Assembly (NCBI GenBank): GCA_950295325.1
Contig: OX485803.1
Span: forward strand, 48,315,554-48,379,553
DNA length: 64,000 nt
From: Polytrichum commune
Lineage: Eukaryota; Streptophyta; Polytrichopsida; Polytrichales; Polytrichaceae
Direction of reading: 5' to 3'
The notes beneath the pieces were generated by a model. The model was not told the origin of the DNA. It did not search any database and worked only from the letters and a program-made list of their open reading frames with translations. Position 1 is the stretch's first letter, and the number at the start of each line of letters is the position of its first letter. This document shows, piece after piece, positions 36,150 to 49,169 of this stretch. Position numbers and translations under genes: made by a program.

Positions 36150-36845
36150 TTTTATTTTATTTAAGATACATAAGGCAAAAACCAATGCCAAATGAATTAA
36201 GAACCAAAGAAGACACGCCCATTTCGAGGGAGGCAGACTCCCTTAGATGCGCCGCATAACCACGTAAAGAGTAACACAAAACGCACCAAGTGACCAAAGT
36301 GATTAACAACCTACATACAATGTTGTTTCCAATTCCATGTGATTTTCATCCTATCCTTTCTACAATGAACGTGCCTATCACCCAATGTTTGATGAATGCC
36401 TTTGAGGAGGGCTTCAACCAAGTAGGCACTAATCTTAACGAATTTAACAACCCTAGCCCAAGCTACCTTGGTGCACATAATAATGTATTTCATTTTGGAT
36501 TCATGCCATTGTTCATGGTAGAACACCCTATCATTTCATTCAATTCAAATTGTCCAAAGGGTGATGCCTCAAAGAAAGTGCCAGATCTTGATATTTGTAG
36601 CAAATTTTGTAGGAATTCTTTCCCCAAAGAGGACTTGCTTCCTCACCTTGCAAAGCTCAAGGTGGCCCATTGTCAAGCATGCTTGGCTTGAATGCAATCC
36701 CAAAACTTGTATTTAACTGATTCACCAGTGTTCGAAAGGCATAACACACATTGTTTAGAGATGTAAGCCAAAGCAATCCGTGCCCTTCACTCATTAGTTG
36801 TGGTTGTTGTGGAGCCAATTTTTTTAATCTTTGGTTCAATTAGGA
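36150..36845 (-). pseudogene. L1-type LINE remnant C (zf-RVT to 3' end)
   Basis: On the minus strand, from about 36790, it reads NE*RARIALAYISKQ, then CVLCLSNTGESVKYKFWDC, the same zf-RVT module as remnant A with the zinc-binding His replaced by Tyr. It goes on with RERIPTKFATNIKIWHFL, ITLWTI and VFYHEQWHESKMKYII, the usual C-terminal tail of plant LINE ORF2. The final part resembles the tail near 20205-20285 and ends in an A-rich stretch (about 36145-36165). Only the last fifth of the element is present, a severe 5' truncation. The 133-codon plus-strand frame at 36290 is its antisense shadow. Confidence 0.8.
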
Positions 36846-39800
36846 AAAAAAGATGTGAAAAGAGATAAAATTGAGCTAGCCATTCAATTACATATGACAT
36901 TTTAGGCCATAAGCTAGGAGTTATAGTAAGAGAGATTTAAAAAGCCATAGTCTGATAGAAGTGGGCATGATCCTTTATTCCTACATTGGTATTGGAGAAG
37001 GTATATAAGACAAGTAGTCTAAGAGGTGGGGGAGAGCTCATAAACTTTTTTTTAATATCAAAATTCTCTTGATTTTTTGTCTTTTGAGATTAATTGAATT
37101 AAATTACTTAGTATAGTTTGTGTCTTAGCTAATCTATGCGGGATACATAATTAAAAGGAAATTGTTTGGAGTTCATAGTAACTTAAGTGAATCTAGGGTC
37201 TTGGTACTGGATTGCGAGTTGTGTATTTCATTTTTTTATTTACAATCAATTGTGATTGAATATCTCAAGTTTGCAAGGAGTGATTCCTTTGTCTTAAATA
37301 CTAAATCACATATTCAATCATGATTGAAAATTGAACTAATTGAGTTCTCATTGTATGACCACACTACTGTTTGTGGTGGAAAAAGAAGAAGATTTGTAAC
37401 TTCGAGAAGTAAGTCAAAGTATCGGCGTTGGATTGGTAATTGAATGTTTCCAATGGAAGTGATTTACATGAGTGGAAAACAAACTTAGGAAGACAAGAGA
37501 CTCTGTGAAAGAGAGGCCACGAGAATTAAATGGAGCCCGGAGCAATAGTGCATATTGTTTACAGAAGGAATGAGACTAATATGACTTAATTACATGATAG
37601 ATCGATTTTGATTGTGAGATTCATGTAGATTACCATTAAGTTATGTATAGTAATCTAAGTTAAGAGGATGTTAAAGAGACTGTTGGCCTAACAATTAGCA
37701 TACCCCCTTCACTTTGAGCGTTGTTTGGAATTGTTGTAATATGTTTTAGAGAAATTCTTGCTTGAATAATAAAAGTTAGAGAACGATGAGGCTAAAAAGA
37801 TGGAGAGGCAATGACTTTTTGTGAGGTAAATTTTGTATTCTTTGGGTTTCCAAGCCAAAGAATTTATATGTATTTTTGAATCAAGAAAAATTATTATAAG
37901 GTCATAAGTCTTTGTGAGTGAAACGGATCTATTTAGTCGTACTATATGCCTCAAAGTCCAATTCAAGCTTAATAGTTGTAAAACAACTTAGATCTTTCTA
38001 ATGCATTCTAATCACTACAATGCATTCAAATGTGACCTAAAATCCATAATGATTATGTATAAGTACTAAAAGATTTTAATAAGAAAGAAAGAAACTAAGA
38101 TGTTGGAACTGCCTCACGGAATTTTTAATAGTTTCATTATAAAATTTTAAATGATATGAAGATACTTAGAATGGAAAAAAATTTAAGACCTACTTAATGA
38201 CATAAGATTTGTAAAAATCAATACCTTTGCAGAACCATATTGAGGTTCTAAAGTCAGTTGTTATAAATAGAAGAATGTCTTACAAAAATATTTATAACAT
38301 TTCGATATAAATTTATATTATTTTTAAAAAGATTGGTTTAAAAAAAACTTATATACCTATTCATCGATATATGTTTTACAAAAAATAAACGTTATTTCAA
38401 GCCATGGTAAACCTCTAAAGTGAGTTGTCTTTAACGGATCAAAATTTTCAAACCATTCAATACTAATTTAAAATTATGTATCATTTTCTACTAATTTAAG
38501 ATCTTTATAATTTCAAATATATTATAAAATTAACTTTTGTCTCACAAGTAAAGAAGATAGTTACTAAAATAAAGTCATTTTAAGACAAAAAACCAACACA
38601 ACCAAACAAACTTTAATTTAAAGTGTAGAGAACATAACGTCGTTTCTTATAACATTATTCTACTACTCCAAATCTTTACATCAACTATATTTATAAATAT
38701 TATATAAACTAAAATTTAATATTATTACATTTTAATAAAGCTAATTAATTTTTTTGCTCAAGATTGAGAGCTAGTCAGAAGTGAGATAAGATTGATAGAA
38801 GAAAAGTTTGAACCTTCCAGAGGTGGAAGTCGGAAATAAAAGACGATTGAAGACAAAGTTACACCCCTTCTTTCAAAGGGATCGCCTCAAGTAGTGGAAG
38901 TGAATATTTTCCTTAATTTGCATCTTAATATTCATCTAGTAGAATCGGTGTAGCATTTATTACCGTTTATTTGCTTTGGATATTTATTTCGAAGACTTAG
39001 TTTTGTCACCCTTCATCCGATAAATTTTCATCAATTGTTGACTTTATAGTGTCATTAGAGACTCGTTACATAGAATGTTACATCATCAAGGCAAATTATA
39101 TTAACTAAAGTATTAGAATCAATCAATAACTTGTAAAGTCAATTTGTCTCCACCCGTTCAGTTGTCATGATATCTTGTCTTCACTTGTTCAATTGTCATG
39201 ATATTTTGTCACTTTGGATCGTCTAGAGGTTGCCTTTGAATCTCATGTTATCATTATTAAACCAAGTCACTTTCCTATTCATCTTTTAATCATCTTATGA
39301 CGTACGTCAACTTTATCTTAGTCTTATGTAAACAACATACCAATAATTTTTTCAAATTAATTGTTTAGGTTTTCATGTATCTAAGCTGATTTCTATATCT
39401 AAAATCATCATAACTTCTATTATAATTATTTTGTATCCTTAATTATTACAATAGAAAAACTTAATCGACTAAAAAATCAAATAAACCCTTCTCACCATTA
39501 TTCAACAATTTCAAACCCTTTGTATTTTGTCATCATATTCCCGTATAGAGAAAGAAGCAACCACCTATAGGAGATCATTGACTATGAAGAACAAAAAAAC
39601 TACCAAAAAGACAAATAGTTTTGAAGATGAATATTTTTCAAATCTTGGTTGGTGGATACAATGCAATGGTTACTTTAACCAAGACCAAGTAAAAAACCAT
39701 TTCCAGACAATATAATTAAATAATAATTAATCAAGGAAAAAAAAACCATGTAAGGATGATTGTATTGTCATTTTCAAGTTACATTAAGAATGCTAATTAT

Positions 39801-40139
39801 TTAAAGACTATCGATTACATCAAACTGCCCTTTGGTTTTGGTAATAAGATTCAAATGTGATACTCATTCAAGACTATTACCGATGGTTGTGCTTATGTTT
39901 GTGCACTGCACGTGGTCCAAATAAAAGGATTTCACTACTAGATTATTGTTCGAGTAAATAATGTGAGATTGAGTGACTGTCACAATTATGTTTATTAACA
40001 TTGATAAATTTTGAAGTCTTTAACTCCATATCATCACATAATTGTCAATCTCAAACCTAAAACAATATAAAGTAACTATGTGTGTTCCCTAAAACTTATA
40101 TGAGACACCTAGATGATATGCAAATCATTTTTTAAGTCT
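36846..40139. other. AT-rich intergenic, no supported gene
   Basis: More than 3 kb of AT-rich sequence with few open frames. A TATA-like GTATATAAGACAAG lies near 37000, but no LTR pair was found around it. Nothing recognised. Confidence 0.4.
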
Positions 40140-42060
40140 TCCATGGGGTTGTTTGTAACCAACAACTAATTTATAGTTGTCTTATGCCAAATAGACCACA
40201 TGAAGGCGACTTCTTTGGCGGAGCGGGCGGGGTTCCATACATATGACCAATAAAAATGGTAATTACATGGGAGATGACCTTGCCAATAATATTCCGCTTG
40301 CCAGGGATCCTATTGATGACATAATCTTTGCAAAATTTTGTGTTATAAATAAGAAAGCGGTAGCCCTAAACTTGTTACCAATGGTCTAGATCCTAGCCAA
40401 GTGTTCTCATGTTATCGTAGAAGAACTTAATATCTTCTTTCTTTTGCCCCCTAGTAGTATGAGTGTTTTTAACATGATGAAAGAAAACCAATCATTTCAC
40501 CAATGGGGATTTCCCATTCACTAAGGCATCTAGAATGGGTGCAAAGAAGTTGTATGAGAGTGGCATGATAATATGGTGTTAGTGCATGTAAGAGGGAGAA
40601 AATTCCGTTGAGCAACGACCGAGTTGTCTGCTTCATCATTGTAGAGGCAATCCATTGGCTAGGGTGGGTGACAAGTGGGCCATCCTCTAACAAATGCCTC
40701 CATTGGTCAATGATTTTGAAAGTGAAAAGGGCCCAATCTTCAACGTCTATCAAGGTAAGATTAAGTTTATATAGTGCTTCATCCCACAAAAGAAAGGTAT
40801 GATATTCACTATCCCAAATATTATCAACACACTGGACCCCTTTACAATAGAGTTTGTATGCCTTAATGTAGGTAAAGCCATTGTCAATAAGCTCAAGGCC
40901 TACTGAGCACCAAATATTATAATGCAATAAATTTGTCAGGTTGCAAGAGGGAAATTGGCAGATGCCTTTAACCATGACCTTCCATGTTTCGCTAATATGA
41001 CCCCAGAACTTTGACCCTTAAAATCCCTAATGTTGTTTACACATGAACCAATCCAAATCAACCCCATAGCTACAACCTCGTTGGGGGTTGAACCCAACCA
41101 ACTTTTTTTTTTTGAGACAGAAGGCCAATAGGCCAGCGCCAAAGCACATGAGGCAGTTCACCACCTGGCAAGTTTTCCGTCAAGTAGAGAGGAGATTTCA
41201 CAGCCAGGATTCGAACCGCCAACCTTTTCCTTGAGATTTGGGTATCTCTCTACCATCATCCGGTAGTTTAAGGTCATCTCAGACCCGAACCCAACCAATC
41301 TAAACACGAGTATGAGTTGAAGGTAAGATTCGTTGGGTTCCGTGGCCTTAATACACCATTTGCAAAGAAGGTTAATTGTAGTAGTTTTTGGGTCCACCAA
41401 CCCAAGTCTACCATTTTATTTTACTTTAGACAACATTCCTTCCAACTAACCTTGGTATAAGTGAGTTGCTCCTTGCCTAACCCGAAGTAATTGCAAATGG
41501 CCGTCTAATTTTCCTAAGGATTTTGTTGGAGCCTCCCTACACCATAATGAAGAACCACAAGGTGGCAAGAAAGATATGGTTGCAAATAATTACCATGCAT
41601 GCCGATGAAAATTTCATAGTACTCCAATTATCTAACTTCCGGGAAGTATTGGTACATCAAATATCATCTGCATCTAGAGTGTTAAGGTTCGTCCCAAAGG
41701 AAGTTCCCAAAAGTTTGGACAAGTCTCCATCTTTTGCCCACTTCCAACTATACCCCCCAACCATTCATGTTATGTGTATACTTATCAAACTAGTGGGCAC
41801 ATGACTTGTCCCAATTAATATCCATGTTGGAGGCTTCGCCTAAAACCCTTAGAAGCTTGACCAATTCGTCAACATCCTTCTTATCATCTTTGACCATGAA
41901 GGAGGAGTTGTTTTCTTATTGAGGAATGCAATGTTGATTTTTACCACTTGGGAGGGTAAGTCCTCTTAGCCTACCTTTTGTAACAACCTTCTTAATGACA
42001 TGGTTAAAAGCTTCACCAACGATAAAGAAAAGGTATGGTGCCAAAGGGGTTTAGGGTTAG
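40140..42060 (-). pseudogene. L1-type LINE remnant B, interrupted by a SINE
   Basis: The longest L1 remnant here, minus strand. From about 42050 down: LAPYLFFIVGEAFNHVIKK, then GLTLPSGKNQH, NNSSFMVK (where the YADD catalytic block should be, now destroyed), MDINWDKS and NHIFLATLWFFI. Next come NKILRKI-like sequence and GKEQLTYTKVSW. After the SINE at 41102-41286 the frame resumes and reads LYCKGVQCVDNIWDSEYH and KIIDQWRHLLEDG (about 40700-40850). It ends with SAKEVAFMWSIWHK near 40170-40230. Stops and frameshifts are frequent. The 5' end near 42060 lies within the RT domain. The regions shared with remnant A show they are one family. Confidence 0.85.
41102..41286 (-). mobile_element. tRNA-derived SINE, copy 2, with 12-bp TSD
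   Basis: About 185 bp on the minus strand: start GGGTCTGAGATGACC, A-box-like GGATGATGGTAGAGAGA, canonical B box GGTTCGAATCC, 3' tail of A's (the T-run at 41103-41113 on the plus strand). The target duplication GAACCCAACCAA is exact at 41090-41101 and 41287-41298. It interrupts LINE remnant B, so it inserted after that copy. A perfect B box and TSD point to a fairly recent insertion. The A-tail suggests mobilisation by an L1-type LINE. Confidence 0.9.
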
Positions 42061-44520
42061 GGTTTTCAAAGCTTCTATAGCTTGTAGACAAATAAGTTTA
42101 AAGCCATACCTTTTTTGTGACGGACCCTAAAAAATGTATAAAGTTTGTGTGAAACAAAATTATTTTGGTCTCCTTTGATTTGAAATGTATGTGAAGACTT
42201 CAAACTTGAATGATTATTCCTACAACAAAACATGGGCCTAAGAAACTATGTATTTATATTGTCAAGGTGAATTTGACACAAGTCACAAGTGAATGGTGTC
42301 AAAGTCCATTCTCCATGTGGGTTTTAGATGTCAATTTTGTGTCATTGGGGACGTGTGCTAAGCTTGAGAACAACGACGCAACAACTACCAAATGACCACT
42401 ATATTTAGGGTTCTATGTTAAGAATGATTATTATAATTATCAATACGTTATATGAATGCGAAGACCATATACACAATATATACGAAACAAATATAAGAAT
42501 ATGTCTAAACTAAATTTACTTAATTGTCAAATAACCACTTCCCATTCCCAACTATTACACATGCAACACATGACTTTTACATAAAGCATGCTGAGCAACT
42601 TTAAGTATGAAGGTAAGTTGATACTTAAGTCCCCTTAGTCACAATCAAAATTTATAACCAATAGCCAGATCACATAGTTTTATTCATAAAGTCATGTGAT
42701 ACCACATGAAGTGGATTGGGTTACCAATACTTCCTCTTAACAAAACTTAACAATTGGAGTAGGTGTTCTTTTTGAGTATTTTCTCCAAGAACATCTTCCA
42801 ACTAACTTTAATTTCACATCAAGAATATTCAATTTAAGTTGAGAGTGAAATTTAAGTTTGCGAACTTTAGCTTTTTCACAAGGTGTTTTATTTGCATTGC
42901 TTCTTCAATCTCAATGGCAAGAAATGTGCAACATGTTGGTTAGAAGAGCTTTTTGCAAACTATCAACACACAATAGATAAGGAAGGGAAAAAAATCAAAA
43001 TGGTGAAGGTATACAATTTTGATGAATCAACTCCTTCATTACAAGTAAAAATTTTAAGAATAATAATCAAATAATTCAACAATCAGAGAAAAATGCTTAT
43101 ATAATGTTTTTTTCATCAAATATACGTGCAATTGAACATTCAAAGTCTAAATAATTTACTTGGATATTGTAATTCTTATGGTAAAAGAATTTGTTATGGT
43201 AGGAGGTTAGAGAGCTTAGTATTCTTATCACATTTCTACATATTACTTGTTTCACAAAGAATTATACCAAGTAAGTATGTTGTATACCAAGTTAGTCCCA
43301 AGATGCTAATTTACTACCGACACATATACTTGTTATCCACCCACACTCCACCACCAACCCTCACATTATCTCAAATACCCACATGATAGAGCCCACCCTA
43401 GAGAGGGACAAATAGTCTTCTTGCAAAGAGGGTCTTCATTTGTAGTTATTCATAAGGAGTCGGCATTTTAATCTATCTTTACCAATTTATAATGGCAAAC
43501 TCCACTAAAAGACATTCAAGCTTTCAACAAGGCAATCAATTGGCCCATGATTTCTTGCTTTCATGTCAATTTGTTCCAAAGAATGTGCTTTTAACCCTAG
43601 CACAACCCATCTATGACATGTCTAAGTTCATGTTCAACGTGTAATTAAGGTTCGAAAATATGTTGAGATACACCAAGTTCTACATAGTCTTGTAATTAAC
43701 GTTTTGATTCATGTACTTTGGGGTAAGTTAGGATGACCTTAACTAAAAGATGACCTCCTTCTCTAAATACTATCCTATAATCAATTACAACTAAACATCT
43801 ACTTAATCTTGTATATGATGATCTATTTACCAAATTTCAACAATTTGAAAGATACATAAAAGTGATTTTAACAAAACATGTGTAGAAACCGACAAAAGGA
43901 ATACAAATCTATTTTTGCGAACAATTTGAGCCCGACCAGCTATTCACCCACGGAAGTTAGAAAGATTCGAACGGAGAAAATGCAAAGCTGTATAAGAAAT
44001 TTGCAATGGTCCAAGTGGAGATCAAGTCGTAAAGGAAGAAACGTAGAGCTCACGGTTTCATTTGGCTTGTCGAAGCTTGATTGTGGGGTCTCGTGGTATA
44101 ATCCATGTAATAGGGTGAATATTCATCATAATTCACGGGAAGTACATTTAAATAGCATCGTCGTAGTTTCAGCATTCTCTAATAGTTATTTTTGTAAAAT
44201 TACCGTTTCCGATGAGCGATAAAGGAAGCGTACCAATTCCAAGGCTTGCACCTATGTAAAAACACCAATCTCCATTTTGCAACATGTTAATACAATCACA
44301 AACTTCTTCATTAAGTTAGCAGAAAACTTGTGAGCATAACTTGCATGACAGAAGACCTTAGATGATACACCATCAATGATGTAATACCTTCAGCATCTTA
44401 TCATAATTGGGAGCTTCATGGGGATTCTTTGCTGATGTTTTGGTAAACATGCTACATCCTAGGTTTGGGATGTCATCCACTGAGGTGATAGTTTATTCAT
44501 CACTTTGGTGGCATGGTGTC
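42061..44520. other. Intergenic, no supported gene
   Basis: AT-rich. The plus-strand frame at 43878-44222 (114 codons) has somewhat higher complexity than its surroundings but no motif I recognise and no homologous copy here. Confidence 0.35.
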
Positions 44521-44523
44521 TAA

Positions 44524-45051
44524 GGGACTTTTACATCATGGACCATGAAGTCGTCCAAGACCCTGTAAAATATGTGATTGGTTGTTGAACTTGTCCTAGG
44601 TACGCTTCGGTTTACACCAAGAAAGAGTGTGAAAGTGATCATGAAGGTTCAAGGTCCCCAAAAGACATATTTTAAGGCCTATATGGGAAAGGCAAAAGAG
44701 GTGCTCTGTAGAAAAAGGCAAGGGTCCATTTTGTCATAATTAAAATATAATGAAATATATTTTGGGGAAGAGAAGATGAAGACAAGAGAAGACAAAGGAA
44801 CAATCAAACTTTAAATTTTTCATAACTACTCTTTTTGGACATATATTTAAAAAAAACTAGCACGTTCACTTTTTGGTGCATGGTCATTCCTCTTGGTCCA
44901 CATTTGATTTACACATGGTGAGGGGCCCAAAGACTTTGTAGATTTTTTTAATTTAAAAAATTAGACCATGGAATTTGGACCATGAAGTTGGACCATGGGA
45001 AAAGGCCATCTTCCATGGTCCGACTTCATGGTTCATGGTGTAAATCGTCCC
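44524..45051. mobile_element. Harbinger-type MITE, GGGACTTTTACA family
   Basis: 528-bp element with about 30-bp imperfect inverted ends starting GGGACTTTTACATCATGG. TAA is duplicated at 44521-44523 and 45052-45054. The internal GGTCCATG/CATGGACC phrases are also inverted. Non-coding. Confidence 0.65.
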
Positions 45052-45054
45052 TAA

Positions 45055-47860
45055 GTTGTTTGTGTGGGTCTTGCTTAGTACTAACCTCCTATTTTTAGTT
45101 GTATTTGGTCTTGGTCACCTGGTTGCTTTGGCTACCCATTCTAGGTCAAGTGAAGTGCAAATTGCATTTTTCAATGCAACGGCATTGTATCAACTTGTTT
45201 AAAAATAGAACTCTTGAATTCATTGTATCAAAAGTTCAGTGCTAATCAATCTTTACTCATAAATGAATAGTGCAGTGGCTTAGAGCTTTCATCTATCTTT
45301 GTAAAATCATCCCTGTAAAAGGAGCGATGGCGTAGTGAATTGTTTAACGACTTGAAATTGTCTATTGTAGTTGATTCGGGTTCAAGAATGGCATCAAAGG
45401 ACCCCATTTATAATAGCATATTGGGCTCAACTGAATAATGTACATGAACTTGAATGAAGAAGAAAAATGATCATATCCGTCCAAGCTAAAGGTTCTTCAC
45501 TTGGAAAAAAGTAAAATTCTCTATGTCAATGACAAATGATTATATTCATAGTATCAAAGACACAACTAGATGTCTTGTTGTTTGAGCCTCCCTCCCCCCC
45601 CCTCCCCTCAAATATACCCAAGTTCGAGTGTAGCCAACAACAACAACACAATATGTTAAATTGGTTTGACTATGATATTAGCATGAGAGATATTGAATTA
45701 GCCTGGAGAGACCAATTATGTAGTTGGTATGAATTAATCACAAGTATATGGAAATGAGGTTAACCAAACCTCTTTACTTTAGCAAAAATGATGGGCCCAA
45801 ATCAAATTTAGCCTAGCAAGACATCTAGCTCTTAGGCTAGGGTTATATGTCCACCTCTTTGGGTTGGGCTCTACCATTATCACTTGAGGTGAAATGTAGG
45901 CAATTCTATTTATAACACGTATACTTTTTTAAATATTTTGATTCCAAAATTTTCATTAGAGGCCCCAAATTACTCTAGAGGGACCCACTTGAGATGAATA
46001 AATCACAAATATATGGGAGGCCTTGTTCTTACTACAATAAACATTATATTTAGTGCCACCAATTCTATTTGTCTTGCTCTTGACACTAATTGTAAACGCC
46101 TCTGTAGTGACATCAACATGAGATGTGAACTTGACATTATTCGTCATTCCTTGTGGGAGAATTTGGGCATTATAGATTCATACTGTTGCAATATTGTTAG
46201 TTACCACGTAATGTTTCATCCAAATCTCACTCACCCATGCCAATATTGCATTACATCAATATTTTGGAGGCAAGATATACGGAACTTTGTTTCAATACTT
46301 GGCTTTTGGATGACATGAAAGTAAGTTGGAATGACAAAACGTGTATACTTATTCATAAGGAGTGATCAGTACAGGGTCAATGGGCTCATATTCACGCCGG
46401 TATAATTGATACGGGCGTTATCTTTTCTTTTCTTTTCTTTTTCTTCATAAGGAGTGTGATGAGAAAGAAAGTTACCACAGCGACATGAAACACCATATTC
46501 ACTTTGGCAACAGTGGGGGTGGGGGGCAGCTAGCTACAAGGGGTGCCTAGTCCTCAGCTTGGCCACTTCACAGCTCCACCTAAACTCGCCATTCCCTATA
46601 TTTGCAATCACAACTCACGTAATACTTGATAATGCAATGCGTCGCCCAAAAAGGGGCAGATAGGCCACACCACACTTTTCACACGGGCGAGTAAGAGTCA
46701 ACCCCACACATGTAGCCAATGAGGGGTTGCCAAATCCTGTGAATTATTCCGAAAGAGCCCCCCATGGCCAAATTGGCATGCCACCCAGCCTACATTTAGA
46801 GCTCCTCCGGAGGCTTAGCATAGCTATGCTAGGAGCTCACATGCATGCCCCTACTACAAAGTGGTGGTGGGTTATGTATTGTATGGTAGGGTTCCAGAAC
46901 ATGGCACCCTCGAGGAGTTAATAATTGGGCCTTAGCTAGCTCAAGCCTAAAAAGCCACAAATTGTTCATGCTAACGAAATCGGCCCTACCCCATAGGGCA
47001 TGCGGTGGGGGCGTTATTAGCTAACCTACCCCCTCCCTTGCCCTATGCAAAATACGTACCCTCGCGCCACAAATGCGTATAGAATACACACCACCTGGTA
47101 CGGATACAACGATGGGGGTAGGAGGGGTTGCCACAAATGCGTATAGTATGCACAACCCTTGTATGAATATAAAGTAGGGGTTCGTGGTGTGTATATGAAC
47201 TCCTCACAAGGGGCTAGACTAGAATCAAGTAAGTCCCCTACAAAGTGGAGGACCGATCGATTCCGATTGAACTTTGTTAGATCGATTCGGGGTCTCCGAT
47301 GTTATTTATGGAGGTGAATCCTCTACAATTGAGCATTTTCCTTTTATAAAGCAGTTCATTACATTTGCACTTTTGTAATGGATGAGTTTATGTTGCATCA
47401 CAAATCCGGAAGTGACGGGGGGAGGGGGGGGGGTGGAGAGAGTCGTGGTTGTGGTTTACTTTCTTTAGTTCTTATCTATGGAAAAGGCATAGTAAATGCT
47501 AACCACCCCCATGACCACACCTTATCCCTCTACTCCGTGTGGTTAATGACCCTTGGGGTGGTTGCTCTTGTGACATCATTAGAAAGCTTGAAGGTCAAGA
47601 TCCAGGGAAAGAGTTGAGGAAGCGACCACTTCAACATTATCATCCAAAGCCAACAAGGATGAGAACCACTTTAATCTCCTTTGAAGCCCGAGACCTAAAC
47701 CAACGATAGATTGCAGTACCATCAACAACATAAAACACAAGGATTTGCAAAGGCAAGTGTGAATGGAGTGTGTGTGTGTTTTATTTATTTATTTGTATTT
47801 AATTTTTATTGTTGTGTGTGTGTGTAGTTGGGGTTGATTGGGGTGGTACCCTTTGTAGTG
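45055..47860. other. Upstream intergenic with repeat fragments
   Basis: No supported gene. About 46030-46125 is a family-F fragment that matches the right arm of copy 3 in reverse. (TTTTC)n lies near 46425-46445. About 47070-47175 is a diverged tandem duplication of a 60-bp unit starting GCCACAAATGCGTATAG. A (TG)n and ATTT-rich stretch lies at 47769-47825. The sequence becomes GC-rich after about 47860. Confidence 0.45.
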
Positions 47861-49169
47861 TAAACGACGCTTGAGGAGGGTGTCAGGATACGGAGAGCGA
47901 AACTGCGCGGTCGGAAGAAGGCGCGGTCGGGGCGAGGGTAAAGGCTGTCTTGTTTGCACGGGCCCCGATTGCGAGCGAGCGAGCGAGGGAGTGTGAACAG
48001 GACGGGTGGAAGCAGCGGCAGGCAGGGCAGGCAGGCAGGAAGGACGATCGAGGAAGTCGGGGGGAAGACGAGGAGGGGAGGCGCAGTGCGCGGGACCCAC
48101 TGCGGGGGGTTCGCCAAGCGAGCGGGCGGGGGTGAGAGGGAGGGAGGGAGGGATGCTGCTCATGGTGATCGCTTGCGCACGGCTTCATGCGCGGGGGTGG
48201 GGTGGGGCGGGGCGGGGGAGGCCTGGCGTTGGCTTGGGTTCGGGTTGCAGTCGTCTTAGTGATGATGAGGTGCAGGCACGGCGAGACGAGGTGAGGCGAG
48301 GGAGCTAGCGCGCACTGGTGGTCGAAGGGGTCGGGGATCGAGGTGGGTGCCATTTCTGTGTCTCTAGTATGTATGTGCAGCGGGAGGGGAGCGACTTGTT
48401 CCGTCTCCGACACTCCAGGGTGACGACGGGCGGGTTGAGGAGGGGTTGAGGAGGGGTTGAGGGAGGGAGGCAGGGAGGGAGGGAGGCAGGGGTAGCGATC
48501 GGCGGAGGGTGGTGGATTCATGATCCAGGGGAGGAGAGGGAGAGGGAGAGGGAGTGCGAGGGGAAAAGAGGAGGGGGCATGCTGGCGAGAGAGGAGGAGC
48601 GCGGAGGAGGGGAGGGAGGGGAGGAGGGCAGGGCCTGGGGCCTGGGACGAGGAGGCGAGGAGCAGCAGCAGGAAGACAACGGGAGGCGAGGGGCAGGGGT
48701 GGCGTGGAAGGAGGAGGAAGGTGGAGGCGGCGACGCTGGAGGGGGGAGGGAGGCTGCACATGCGCAGCAATTGGGAGGCTGGGTGAGTAAGGCCAGCCGG
48801 GAGGCTGCTAAGAGTTGGGGTACGCCTGCGACTCATGAGCGGCCAGATCCGACGCAGGAATTAAGGAAAGCGGAGCAGCAAGGGTGGGGGACTAGGGAGG
48901 ATAGTCGGGATATTAGGCAGCATCCGAGGGAGAGCTGGGGTGGCGCGAGGCGCACACCGGAGGCTGGCCAGGAGACCAATCCTGGCAGTGTGGCCACAGA
49001 GAGAGCCGCGAGGGACTCCGGTCGCGACTCCACGCTGCTGGCGGCGGAGCGGGAGGCAATCAGATTGGGGGCATTGGAGTCCGCGGGACGAGGGTCGCCT
49101 AACTCGCGGTCGTCGTGGGTGGGGGCATCATCGGGGCAAAGGGAAGGAGCCGGCGGGGACGCTTCCTCC
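47861..49169 (+). promoter_or_regulatory. GC-rich, purine-rich 5' flank/leader of the LBD gene
   Basis: About 1.3 kb with abrupt high GC in AT-rich surroundings. The plus strand is strongly purine-biased between about 48000 and 48790, with many GGGAGG units (48139-48152, 48459-48490, 48596-48636). No TATA box is obvious. One TGTCTC auxin-response-type hexamer is at 48359-48364, which could be chance. The region probably holds the promoter and 5' untranslated leader. The frame open from 48579 joins the LBD frame, but its translation is a low-complexity Gly/Glu/Arg product, so I do not extend the protein into it. Confidence 0.55.

Noticed and set aside
36290-36691. 133-codon plus-strand frame
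   Set aside because: Antisense shadow of LINE remnant C.
36990-37230. LTR-like TATA and leader region
   Set aside because: No second LTR, primer binding site or TG...CA ends were found.
43878-44222. 114-codon plus-strand open frame
   Set aside because: No recognisable motif, signal or supporting context; chance cannot be excluded.
47883-48836. 317-codon minus-strand open frame rich in Pro, Ser and Leu, plus overlapping frames
   Set aside because: It is antisense to a purine-rich, GC-rich low-complexity leader where stops are rare; no domain is visible.
48579-49169. In-frame N-terminal extension of the LBD protein
   Set aside because: The translation is low-complexity, and LBD proteins normally begin just before the cysteine motif; the ATG at 49170 fits better.
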